Positions 17,006-25,072 of a stretch of 45,873 nucleotides of DNA are shown one piece after another; position 1 is the stretch's first letter; the number at the start of each line of letters is the position of its first letter. The notes below the pieces were generated by a model. The model was not told where the DNA came from. It saw only the letters and a program-made list of their open reading frames with translations, and did not search any database. The DNA comes from Bacteroidia bacterium. GTDB taxonomy: Bacteria > Bacteroidota > Bacteroidia > Bacteroidales > Dysgonomonadaceae. The position numbers and the translations under genes are program-made. The stretch is from the NCBI GenBank assembly GCA_025999435.1, contig BNXH01000006.1, forward strand, positions 1-45,873, written 5' to 3'.

Positions 17006-17467
17006 ATGGCGTTAACAATAGGAGATAAGATACCTGATATATTGGGAAAAGACCAAAACGGGAAAGAATTAAAAGCCGGTGATTTTGCAGGCAAAAAACT
17101 TGTGTTATATTTTTATCCGAAAGATAATACTCCGGGCTGTACAGCAGAGGCGTGTAGTTTCAGAGATAATTTCAGCAAATTACGCAAAGCCGGATATCAG
17201 ATATTAGGGGTGAGTGTCGATAATGAAAAGTCGCATCAGAAGTTTATAGAAAAGCAGCAATTGCCTTTTCCATTAATAGCAGACACGGATAAACGCCTTG
17301 TCGGATTATTTGGTGTCTGGGGTGAAAAAACTTTAGCCGGGCGGAAATATATGGGAACATTCCGTACTACTTTTTTAATAAATGAATCAGGTATAATAGA
17401 GAATATTATTGCACCGAAAGAAATAAAGACAAAAGAACATGCAGCGCAAATATTGAATCTAAAATAA
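17006..17467 (+). CDS. bcp: Thioredoxin-dependent thiol peroxidase Bcp/PrxQ
   Basis: A 153-residue atypical 2-Cys peroxiredoxin that reduces hydroperoxides with electrons from thioredoxin. The active site PKDNTPGCTAEACSFRD has the peroxidatic Cys45 and the resolving Cys50 five residues later, as in E. coli Bcp. YMGTFRTTFLI holds the conserved Arg of the active-site pocket. Length is normal and there is no signal peptide, so it is cytoplasmic. Its ATG is one base after the stop of the upstream gene, and recA follows after 21 bases. Placing bcp directly before recA links peroxide defence with DNA repair in one transcript. Confidence 0.93.
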   Translation: MALTIGDKIPDILGKDQNGKELKAGDFAGKKLVLYFYPKDNTPGCTAEACSFRDNFSKLRKAGYQILGVSVDNEKSHQKFIEKQQLPFPLIADTDKRLVGLFGVWGEKTLAGRKYMGTFRTTFLINESGIIENIIAPKEIKTKEHAAQILNLK

Positions 17468-17488
17468 TTAATTGAAATCAGAGAAATA

Positions 17489-18514
17489 ATGGCAGAAGAA
17501 AAAGACGGTAAAAAAGCGGTGCCGAATACGGAAAAGCTAAAGGCTTTGCACGCCGCGATGGATAAGATAGAAAAGAGTTATGGCAAGGGCTCTATTATGA
17601 AGATGGGCGATGAGAAGGTTGATGAAGTTGCCGTTATTCCCACTGGGTCAATAGCATTAAATGCTGCACTCGGTGTAGGAGGATATCCGCGTGGAAGAGT
17701 AATTGAAATATATGGACCCGAATCGTCCGGTAAAACTACTCTGGCTATACATGCGATTGCCGAAGCGCAAAAAGCGGGAGGTATAGCTGCATTTATAGAT
17801 GCAGAGCATGCTTTTGATCGTTTCTATGCCGAAAAGTTGGGTGTGGACATAGAGAATCTATATATATCTCAACCCGACAGCGGAGAACAGGCTCTCGAAA
17901 TAACGGAACAATTGATCCGTTCGTCGGCTATCGATATTATTGTAATTGACTCGGTTGCAGCACTGACACCGAAAGCAGAACTGGAAGGTGAAATGGGTGA
18001 TTCTAAGATGGGATTACAGGCTCGCCTGATGTCTCAAGCTTTACGTAAGCTTACGGCAGCAATCAGCAAAACAAGTACGACTTGTATATTCATCAACCAG
18101 TTGCGCGATAAGATCGGAGTGATGTTTGGTTCTCCCGAGACAACGACAGGAGGTAATGCACTGAAATATTATTCATCTGTACGTCTTGACATCCGCCGTA
18201 TAGGGCAACTGAAAGATGGTGAAGAGGTGAAGGGCAGTCAAACAAGGGTAAAAGTGGCCAAAAATAAAGTAGCTCCTCCTTTCCGTAAGGCTGAATTCGA
18301 TATTATGTATGGCGAAGGAATTTCACGATCCGGAGAGATAATAGATTTGGGCGCGGATCTCGGTATCATAAAGAAAAGCGGATCATGGTACAGCTACAAC
18401 GACACAAAGCTGGGACAAGGCCGCGAAGCTGCTAAAGAAACCGTAAGGGATAACCCTGAACTGGCTGAAGAACTTGAAGCTTTAATCTTTGCAGCACTTA
18501 AAGAGAAAAAATAA
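17489..18514 (+). CDS. recA: Recombinase RecA
   Basis: A 341-residue homologous-recombination ATPase that also triggers LexA-type self-cleavage where present. It has Walker [10 protein letters not shown] near residue 76, Walker [11 protein letters not shown], the loop-1 region [18 protein letters not shown] and loop-2 region [20 protein letters not shown], then the C-terminal domain with [16 protein letters not shown]. Family length is about 340-350. It is the last gene of the four-gene operon. A strong terminator follows at 18526-18566. I saw no obvious SOS box within the operon. Confidence 0.98.
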   Translation: MAEEKDGKKAVPNTEKLKALHAAMDKIEKSYGKGSIMKMGDEKVDEVAVIPTGSIALNAALGVGGYPRGRVIEIYGPESSGKTTLAIHAIAEAQKAGGIAAFIDAEHAFDRFYAEKLGVDIENLYISQPDSGEQALEITEQLIRSSAIDIIVIDSVAALTPKAELEGEMGDSKMGLQARLMSQALRKLTAAISKTSTTCIFINQLRDKIGVMFGSPETTTGGNALKYYSSVRLDIRRIGQLKDGEEVKGSQTRVKVAKNKVAPPFRKAEFDIMYGEGISRSGEIIDLGADLGIIKKSGSWYSYNDTKLGQGREAAKETVRDNPELAEELEALIFAALKEKK

Positions 18515-18525
18515 TATCTTATATG

Positions 18526-18566
18526 AAAAAACTCCGTAGTACGTTTTTCGTATTACGGAGTTTTTT
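18526..18566 (+). terminator. Rho-independent terminator after recA
   Basis: Arms AAAAAACTCCGTAGTACG (18526-18543) and CGTATTACGGAGTTTTTT (18549-18566) with loop TTTTT and one G-U pair. A T-run follows. Confidence 0.92.
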
Positions 18567-18627
18567 CTTTCGCACAAAACCCTTATCTTCATTCTGTCTA
18601 CAAGCAATATTCTATCAGGATATGAGT

Positions 18628-18635
18628 TATATTTG
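18628..18635 (+). promoter_or_regulatory. -7 box (TATATTTG) of the porE-like operon
   Basis: TATATTTG is a full consensus match, 31 bases before the TTG start at 18667. Confidence 0.6.
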
Positions 18636-18666
18636 TAGACTAATTGATCATTAAAGAGAAACATTC

Positions 18667-20649
18667 TTGAAAAGATACATATTTTACATACCCGGAGCTA
18701 TTGTTTTTTTGCTGTTTGCTTGGTCTTGCAAACAAATAAAACTGGAAGATGCCGACAGGAAGTTTGCGCAAGGCGAATATTTTGCTGCCGCAGACATGTA
18801 CCGTCAGATATATCGCCGGACATCCCCTAAAAAAAGGGAGTTACGGGGTGAAGTTGCTTTAAGAATGGCGGAAAGTTACCGGTTGATCAATAATCCTTTG
18901 CGGGCAAATGCTGCATATGCCAATGCTATACGTTATAAAGTAAACGACAGTATTGCCACTTTACAATATGCACGCTCGTTGCAAAAATCAGGAGATTACA
19001 AGGAGGCTATACGCTATTACAATGACTTTCTTAAGCTATATCCTGAAAATGAATTTGCCCGGAATGGGCTTGAGGGGTCGAAACTGGCTCCTGAATGGAA
19101 AGCTAATCCCACCCTCTATACTATAAAGCGGATAGAACTGCTAAATTCTAATCGGGGAGAATTTAGTCCTGCATTATTACCTCCCGATTATGATCAGGTA
19201 TATTTTACATCTAATCGCAAAGGTGTTGTCGGGGATACTATAAGTAATATAACCGGAGCCAGCTTAAATGATATTTTCATGTCTCGCAAAGATGAGAGTG
19301 GCAATTGGATGAGTACCGAACATGTGGATTCACCAATAAATACAAATGGAGACGAAGGCGCCGTATCGTTTTCATCACAAGGTACAGCTATGTATTATAC
19401 GCAGGCCCGGACCGATTCAGTCTCTGTGTCCCTGCCTTCGGTTTATGTTTCGTACCGTTCAGGCGGATCATGGGGAGCAGGTACTAAAATTGAAATAAAC
19501 AAACGCGATACCACCAGCGTATTTGCTCATCCTGCAATAGACCCGTCAGGCAACTTTCTATACTTTGTATCCGACATGTCCGGAGGCTATGGGGGCAAAG
19601 ATATTTGGCGGGCAAGTATGGTAGGCGACCTGGTCGAATATGTTGAAAATCTGGGTGCTGATATTAATACCGCGGGAGATGAGATGTTCCCTTATGTGAG
19701 GAATGATTCTACGCTTTATTTTTCATCCGATGGACATATTGGCATGGGCGGATTGGACATTTACAGGGCGGTTTACGATAAAAAATCTAAAAGGTGGACA
19801 GTGGAGAATTTAAAGTCGCCGGTCAACTCTATGGCCGATGATTTTGGGATCACCTTCGAAGGTGAGAAAGAATCCGGATTTTTCAGTTCTAATCGTAATG
19901 ATGCTAAAGGCTTCGATCATATTTATACTTTTGCCTATCCTGTAATAACTACGATAACTGAAGGTTATATAGTGGATACGGATGACGAATTTATTACCAA
20001 TGCTACCATACGTATGGTGGGCAGAGACGGTACAAATAAAAGATTTCAAGGGAAGAATGATGGTACATATAAGTTAGATGTAAACCGGGGTACCGATTAT
20101 GTTTTCCTGGCCAGTGCACCGAATCACCTGAACACACGAATGTCTTTAAAGACTGTGAATATGGAGAAAGACTCGACGTATTTAGTCGATTTCATACTTA
20201 CTCCGATAAATAAACCGGTAGTGCTGGAAAATATTTTTTATGACTATGATAAAGCCACTTTACGTCCCGAATCGAAAGAAGAATTGGACGGTCTGATAAC
20301 ATTATTGAACGATAATCCGAATGTAACGATAGAATTATCGGCACATACCGACCGGAAAGGTTCGATGGAATATAACGACAGGCTTTCGTTGCGACGTGCC
20401 GAATCTGTTGTTGACTATTTAATTAAGGCTGGTATTGCCAAGGATCGCCTTGTCGCAGTAGGTAAAGGGAAGTCTGTACCGAAAGTAGTTACTAAAGCCG
20501 TTGTAAAGAAATATGATTTTCTGAAGGAAGGAGATATTCTTACAGAAGAATTTATTGAAAAGTTGACTCCCGAGCAACAGGAAATGGCAGATCAGGTCAA
20601 TCGCCGGACAGAGTTTAAAGTGCTAAGTATAACATATAATCTGGAATAA
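18667..20649 (+). CDS. porE: PorE-like type IX secretion component (TPR, PD40 propeller, OmpA domain lipoprotein), TTG start
   Basis: A 660-residue outer-membrane lipoprotein with the PorE architecture. It has a signal with lipobox FAWSC (Cys21), TPR-like helices at about 25-140 (FAQGEYFAAADMYRQIY, SGDYKEAIRYYNDFLKLYPE) and a PD40/WD40-like propeller at about 165-430 (YFTSNRKG, FLYFVSDMSGGYGGKDIW, LYFSSDGHIGMGGLDIY). A carboxypeptidase-regulatory-like beta domain lies at about 435-520, and an OmpA peptidoglycan-binding domain from about 530 (ELSAHTDRKGSMEYNDRLSL and RRAESV). In Porphyromonas gingivalis PorE is thought to tie the secretion machine to peptidoglycan. The start must be TTG at 18667: an in-frame TAA lies 15 bases upstream and the next ATG would remove the signal peptide. 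The next gene starts two bases after the stop. Confidence 0.85.
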   Translation: MKRYIFYIPGAIVFLLFAWSCKQIKLEDADRKFAQGEYFAAADMYRQIYRRTSPKKRELRGEVALRMAESYRLINNPLRANAAYANAIRYKVNDSIATLQYARSLQKSGDYKEAIRYYNDFLKLYPENEFARNGLEGSKLAPEWKANPTLYTIKRIELLNSNRGEFSPALLPPDYDQVYFTSNRKGVVGDTISNITGASLNDIFMSRKDESGNWMSTEHVDSPINTNGDEGAVSFSSQGTAMYYTQARTDSVSVSLPSVYVSYRSGGSWGAGTKIEINKRDTTSVFAHPAIDPSGNFLYFVSDMSGGYGGKDIWRASMVGDLVEYVENLGADINTAGDEMFPYVRNDSTLYFSSDGHIGMGGLDIYRAVYDKKSKRWTVENLKSPVNSMADDFGITFEGEKESGFFSSNRNDAKGFDHIYTFAYPVITTITEGYIVDTDDEFITNATIRMVGRDGTNKRFQGKNDGTYKLDVNRGTDYVFLASAPNHLNTRMSLKTVNMEKDSTYLVDFILTPINKPVVLENIFYDYDKATLRPESKEELDGLITLLNDNPNVTIELSAHTDRKGSMEYNDRLSLRRAESVVDYLIKAGIAKDRLVAVGKGKSVPKVVTKAVVKKYDFLKEGDILTEEFIEKLTPEQQEMADQVNRRTEFKVLSITYNLE

Positions 20650-20650
20650 T

Positions 20651-21544
20651 ATGAGGCTAATCTTTATTCTGCTATTTCCATTTATATTTTCTGTTGCCGG
20701 ATATGCGCAGGAACTTAATGCAAAGCTAACACTGAACACAAGGAAAATCCCTGCGGCAAACAAAGACTTGTTTTCGTCGATGGAAACGGCTATCAATCAG
20801 TTGTTGAACGATCAGAAATGGACAACCGCGACTTTTAACAGGCGTGAACGAATAGATTGCTCTGTTACAATATCTATCAATGAAATGCCCTCCGAACATA
20901 CTTACTCTGCTGAAATTCAGATTACGGCGAGGCGTCCGGTATACAATTCCACTTATGTAACCACATTGATTAATTACAGGGATACCCAGTTCGAATTTAG
21001 TTATACGCCCGGACAATCGATGGATTATAGTAATATAAACGTGGACAATAATCTTGTTGCAATCATATCTTATTATGTAAATATTATTTTGGGGCTCGAT
21101 TTCGATTCTTTTTCTTTAGGTGGGGGTGCTCCGTATTTTGCCAAAGCCATGGAAATAGCTAATATGGCCCAATCCCTCAATACAAAGGGATGGGAGCCCT
21201 TTTCGGGCAGGAATAGCAGCAGGTACGATTTGGCTGTAGCTTTGACCGATGAGGGGGCGAAAAATTTTCACTCCATGTGGTACAATTATCATCGTACAGG
21301 ACTTGACGAAATGGCGGCTAATCCATCGCGGGGAAGAATAAGGATAATAGAATCTCTTAACGATCTGAAACAATTATATGATACCCGCCCTTCATCTCCA
21401 TTGGTATCGTTGATCGGTGAAGCAAAGTTGGAAGAAATAGTTCGCGTATGTTCTCAGGCCACTACCGAAGAAAAGCAAAGTGTGAAAAGACTATTGAATC
21501 AGATATTCCCTACGAAAGGATTTATAACTGATGCATTGAAGTAA
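20651..21544 (+). CDS. porD: DUF4835 family protein, type IX secretion PorD-like
   Basis: A 297-residue periplasmic protein with a signal peptide ending AGYAQ. It shows the DUF4835 pattern: INQLLNDQKWTTATFNRRER then IDCSVTISINEMPSEHTY, ITARRPVYNSTYVTTLINYR, DNNLVAIISYYVNIILGLDF then SFSLGGGAPYFAKAMEIANM, and YHRTGLDEMAANPSRGR. The family is annotated as PorD in type IX secretion gene sets, though its exact role is not established to my knowledge. It is cotranscribed with the porE-like gene (one base between them), which supports a shared secretion role. The gene symbol rests on family naming. Confidence 0.8.
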   Translation: MRLIFILLFPFIFSVAGYAQELNAKLTLNTRKIPAANKDLFSSMETAINQLLNDQKWTTATFNRRERIDCSVTISINEMPSEHTYSAEIQITARRPVYNSTYVTTLINYRDTQFEFSYTPGQSMDYSNINVDNNLVAIISYYVNIILGLDFDSFSLGGGAPYFAKAMEIANMAQSLNTKGWEPFSGRNSSRYDLAVALTDEGAKNFHSMWYNYHRTGLDEMAANPSRGRIRIIESLNDLKQLYDTRPSSPLVSLIGEAKLEEIVRVCSQATTEEKQSVKRLLNQIFPTKGFITDALK

Positions 21545-21594
21545 GAAGTTATGATACGGATAATGTGGCTGATAGATAGAAGTAAAAAGCGAAA

Positions 21595-21930
21595 GTTGCA
21601 CACATCGAGCATACATTCAAAGCTAATATCTACTACAAATACTCAATATTTTGAATATAGCCGTAGAAAAGAAAGTACAACGAGTAATACTAATAAGCTT
21701 TCCTCACGTGGAGGGCGAAACCATGCCGAATAATCCGGTTATTGGTGTCTTGAATGGTGAGCCTGAGTCAATGCATGCCCGTACCCGATTAGAGGAAGAA
21801 AAACTTTTGTTTCAATATGAAGGGAAATATAGATTCGAAGCCGTCTCCTTACGCGTCGGGATGATATACGGCAAGGGAATATTGATGATAGATGCAGGAC
21901 AATGGTTTGCCCGGTATTGGATATATTTAA
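21595..21930 (+). pseudogene. Remnant of an NAD-dependent epimerase/dehydratase (SDR) gene
   Basis: The middle part encodes LNIAVEKKVQRVILISFPHV, then EGETMPNNPVIGVLNGEPES, ARTRLEEEKLLFQYEGKYRF and VSLRVGMIYGKGILMIDAGQ, which is clear extended-SDR sequence after the catalytic region. Upstream, VAHIEHTFKANI sits in a different frame and runs into a TGA near 21652, so at least one frameshift is present. The N-terminal NAD-binding GxxGxxG part is missing, and similarity stops near WFARYW, after which the frame continues as hydrophobic nonsense to 22043. It is a decayed fragment, not a functional gene. Confidence 0.75.
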
Positions 21931-21969
21931 TCATACGAAAAAGGCTGATATTTTTATCGGTCTTTTTTG

Positions 21970-22161
21970 TTATAAACTCAATAATTTTTCTACTCTTACG
22001 ATGGAATAGAATAGGTCTGAGTCATCGTCACTCAATTCCTTAACCATGATATTCTCTATAATTTCCGAATGTAATACGTTCTCCATTAACTTATTGATGC
22101 AGGCATTGCGTATTGATTTGTACAAAGCGTGTTTCATTAGTTGTATGACAATCAGGTACAT
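21970..22161 (-). CDS. Short reading frame of doubtful status (63 residues)
   Basis: From the ATG at 22161 it encodes a helical, hydrophobic/acidic peptide (MYLIVIQLMKHALYKSIRNA ... KELSDDDSDLFYSIVRV). It starts 7 bases past the terminator hairpin of the glycan locus and runs antisense to the tail of the epimerase remnant. There is no recognisable family, no -7 box and no obvious partner. It could be a fragment of a lost gene or chance. Confidence 0.2.
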   Translation of the reverse strand: MYLIVIQLMKHALYKSIRNACINKLMENVLHSEIIENIMVKELSDDDSDLFYSIVRVEKLLSL

Positions 22162-22167
22162 AAATGC

Positions 22168-22200
22168 ATAAGGCTGCCGGAGAATTTACGGCAGCCTTAT
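22168..22200. terminator. Hairpin, terminator of the glycan-uptake operon
   Basis: Arms ATAAGGCTGCCG (22168-22179) and CGGCAGCCTTAT (22189-22200) pair perfectly around a 9-base loop. It lies 49 bases beyond the stop of the last minus-strand gene of the locus. The U-tract is weak on both sides. Confidence 0.7.
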
Positions 22201-22248
22201 CATGTTCATCCTAGTTAGGAGAGTATCAAATAATAAACAAAGCTCAAA

Positions 22249-23325
22249 TTATTTATCGAAATTTTTAATAGATTCTAAAAAAGATTTATCCGGCCTGCCA
22301 AAAAAGGCCAGACCTGCCGAGCCATTGTCCATAGCCAGACGGATAATCATTTTCGGGTCTGCCTGATCCTTTTTCAGATCGTTCAAGAAAATGGCTGAAA
22401 ATACCTTTGCAGGAGACACAGCATCCACATCTTCTTTCGTACAGGCGCCCATCCACTTATAGTCCTGATTATAAAATCCGTAATATATCATTGGCTGATA
22501 GAAATCAAGCTTCCATTTATCCCAGTCCTGCATAACGAGCAGACGCGATAAAGATGGAGTAGGAAACGGCGAGGCGCTTATTTTCATGCCATGCTTGTGC
22601 ACAATATCTACCAAAGGCGCTACACATTCGGTAACCTGATCGAGACGAAACTGGTGCCACGCACTATCCTGCGTAGGATCTTCCAATTCACGTGGATCAT
22701 AGTTATACAACGCTTTAAACTTGCCTATAGCAAACGGATGGTATCCATAATCCCATTCCGGATACACTTTATCCTGCTTAATATTATATTTGGGCTGTAT
22801 GCCTTCCGGCAATATGGCATCTACATAGCGCGTAAAGTCGAGACTGATTCCTTTCAGCCCATCAATATGGCACAGTTCCTCCACTTGAGCTTCGAGTTCT
22901 TTACGAAATTCAGGTATTGCCGGATTCATAAATTTATAATGGTCCACATAGGCCTTATGTGTAGCCATCGATTCTCCTTTGGCATTATAATCGAGCCATT
23001 CAGGGTGTTTTTCGGCTAGTTTCAACTGATTTATTCCCCAGAACCAAACATATACATCCACATTGTATTTGCCGGCAATAGGGATCACTTTTTTAAGAGC
23101 CTCGATATCACCTTTCGTATTTACATTAACACCCCTTACACCATGTGATGAGTAGAGAGAAAACAGCGAATCATAGTCACATGATTCTCTATAGTCGAGC
23201 CATGTCCAGAAACGGGGAAGCCCGTCCTCCGTGTAATATTTTTTATCATTGTCACTGCACGCCGACAGTATGACGATTGCCGTAACAAATAATACTCTCA
23301 GAATGACAGAATATATTTTTTTCAT
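22249..23325 (-). CDS. GHL10-type putative glycoside hydrolase lipoprotein
   Basis: A 358-residue lipoprotein with lipobox ILSAC (Cys22). It adopts a likely TIM barrel: LPRFWTWLDYRES at the first strand, HGVRGVNVNTKG, YNVDVYVWFWGINQ, HIDGLKGISLDFTRYVDAIL with an acidic active-site-like position, HKHGMKISASPFPTP and LDFYQPMIYYGFYNQDY. This order fits the glycoside hydrolase-like GHL10 group often annotated as family 10 glycosylhydrolase. Substrate is unknown. It is the only enzyme of the SusC/SusD locus in view and its lipid anchor suggests the outer membrane. A 71-base gap with a hairpin separates it from susD, so its expression may be tuned separately from the pair. Confidence 0.8.
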   Translation of the reverse strand: MKKIYSVILRVLFVTAIVILSACSDNDKKYYTEDGLPRFWTWLDYRESCDYDSLFSLYSSHGVRGVNVNTKGDIEALKKVIPIAGKYNVDVYVWFWGINQLKLAEKHPEWLDYNAKGESMATHKAYVDHYKFMNPAIPEFRKELEAQVEELCHIDGLKGISLDFTRYVDAILPEGIQPKYNIKQDKVYPEWDYGYHPFAIGKFKALYNYDPRELEDPTQDSAWHQFRLDQVTECVAPLVDIVHKHGMKISASPFPTPSLSRLLVMQDWDKWKLDFYQPMIYYGFYNQDYKWMGACTKEDVDAVSPAKVFSAIFLNDLKKDQADPKMIIRLAMDNGSAGLAFFGRPDKSFLESIKNFDK

Positions 23326-23358
23326 ATATCAAATTATTTAAGGTTGTAACATCAAAGT

Positions 23359-23388
23359 GTTCTTCCCATCCTGACAGACAGGAAGAAC
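23359..23388 (-). promoter_or_regulatory. Intercistronic hairpin between susD-like and GHL10 genes
   Basis: GTTCTT (23359-23364) pairs with AAGAAC (23383-23388), and inside it CCTG (23370-23373) pairs with CAGG (23379-23382), with a five-base bulge. It could be a processing or partial termination site that lowers expression of the downstream enzyme gene relative to SusC/SusD; that role is an inference. Confidence 0.35.
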
Positions 23389-23396
23389 TTATCTAA

Positions 23397-25034
23397 TTAT
23401 TTAAGAGTACCGTCCTCTTTATACGGATCCCACCACATAGGTTTGCGTACATAACCTACATACACGCCTCCGAGAGACTGCATGGCATTATCAAGATTAG
23501 CCTTGTTCAATGTTTGCTCCGAAACCGGATAGGCCGCCCGCCTGATATAATTCTGAGGTGAGTCTGTACCATTATATGTTCCCGGGAACCATTGAGTATT
23601 TACATTTTCGAAAGGAATAAACTTAGGCTTCTGCAAACGCCTGTGGTCTGACCATGCCTCCCATCCTCCTTCAGGGAAGAGCGCAATCCACTTCTGTGTG
23701 ATAATCTTATCCAATTCGGTATTATAGTTGCCTGCGGTGTGAGTATAGGCAACCGTAGTACCATTAATATTCGGATCGGTATTGGCCAGATATGTATCTA
23801 TACCTGTCGTAATCCCCCATTCTGCCATATTGCTGCGGATACCGTTCTTATACCAGTCTTCCGCTGTGCCGCTGCCCGTGTTCCATGCCGGAAAACGCAC
23901 TTTGGCTTCTGCCAGCAGGAAGCAGATCTCACTGTATTTAAGCACATAGAAACGACGATTAACATTACCATATACATACTTGCCAATACGTGAGTTGTTT
24001 ACAGTAGATGTCTCATCATTTGTCGCAGCCAGTCCCGGATTCGTCCCTGTCCACCGTCCCATATATGCAGCATTTGTTGTGCCCGAGTTGGAACTGGTAG
24101 GATCGAACATAACAGGCCCGCGAGGGTCCACTATTGCCGGATGGGTGGTAGCAGTAACTGAACTTGGCCAAGGCTGACCGCCCAATCCGGAAAGAATATT
24201 ATACATAGTCTTACTCATACTGAAACCACCCTGTGAAAATACATTAGCTATTGGATGCTGAGAGAATGACGAACTGTTGTCGCACAAGATAGATACGGTT
24301 TCCGCATCATTGGAAACAACACCTCCGGCAATAGCCGATTCGGCTTCTGTCTTCGCTTTTGCAGCATCTACATGCGAAATGCGTATAGCCATACGCAGAC
24401 GAAGCGAGTTCGCAAACTTAATCCACTTGGCATTCGTTCCATCAAATATAATATCCTGTTTACCTATATTTATTTTCGAGTCGTCAAACTTAGAAGCAGC
24501 ATCCGCTAAAGTAGTGAATATATCATAATAGATATCTTTCTGATTATCGTATGGAGCAGCTTCATTGCTTCCGTCACAAGCTTTGAAGTATGGGACATCA
24601 CCCCAGAAATCTGTTGCCCTGAGCATTAGCCAGCACTTCCATATCCGTGCCATTTGCACCATATTGGCATATTCAGGTTTATCGGAGAAATTGCGGATTA
24701 CAGTATTCAGACTATTCAGGTAATAATATACGATATCCGTCCAAAAACTGGATATGCCTCCATCTACCTGATTATACGAGTTATAAGTAATACCCAGGTC
24801 ATTTGCATAAAACTGTGCATAGATATCGGGATTCAGCAACTGGATATTCTGATAATTGGTAGATGCCAGCATGGTGCGGCTGAAAGTTGCTGTAAGCACA
24901 AACTTGGGATCTGTCTGCTCCGGAGTGGGATTGTTCGGATCTGTATTGAACTCCTCAAAGTTTCCTGTGCATCCGGCTAACAGAAGCACCAAACCTGATA
25001 ACAAAATGCTCTTCTTAATATTTAGCATTTTCAT
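23397..25034 (-). CDS. SusD-like glycan-binding lipoprotein (SusD/RagB, PF12771 type)
   Basis: A 545-residue surface lipoprotein. From the ATG at 25034 the signal MKMLNIKKSILLSGLVLLL leads to lipobox LLAGC with Cys22; an ATG at 25061 would add nine residues and is also possible. The mature start TGNFEEFNTDPNNPT is the mark of the SusD-like_2 subfamily. Other family features are the TPR-type helices with RIWKCWLMLRATDFWGDVPY, LRLRMAIRISHVDA, the FYVLKYSEICFLLAEAKVRF helix and KIITQKWIALFPEGGWEAWS. It forms a lidded pair with the SusC barrel encoded just upstream (38-base gap to the 25034 start). The glycan cannot be read from the sequence. Confidence 0.92.
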   Translation of the reverse strand: MKMLNIKKSILLSGLVLLLAGCTGNFEEFNTDPNNPTPEQTDPKFVLTATFSRTMLASTNYQNIQLLNPDIYAQFYANDLGITYNSYNQVDGGISSFWTDIVYYYLNSLNTVIRNFSDKPEYANMVQMARIWKCWLMLRATDFWGDVPYFKACDGSNEAAPYDNQKDIYYDIFTTLADAASKFDDSKINIGKQDIIFDGTNAKWIKFANSLRLRMAIRISHVDAAKAKTEAESAIAGGVVSNDAETVSILCDNSSSFSQHPIANVFSQGGFSMSKTMYNILSGLGGQPWPSSVTATTHPAIVDPRGPVMFDPTSSNSGTTNAAYMGRWTGTNPGLAATNDETSTVNNSRIGKYVYGNVNRRFYVLKYSEICFLLAEAKVRFPAWNTGSGTAEDWYKNGIRSNMAEWGITTGIDTYLANTDPNINGTTVAYTHTAGNYNTELDKIITQKWIALFPEGGWEAWSDHRRLQKPKFIPFENVNTQWFPGTYNGTDSPQNYIRRAAYPVSEQTLNKANLDNAMQSLGGVYVGYVRKPMWWDPYKEDGTLK

Positions 25035-25072
25035 ATATTTTGCTTTAATTACATGTTTCATAATCTACAGTA

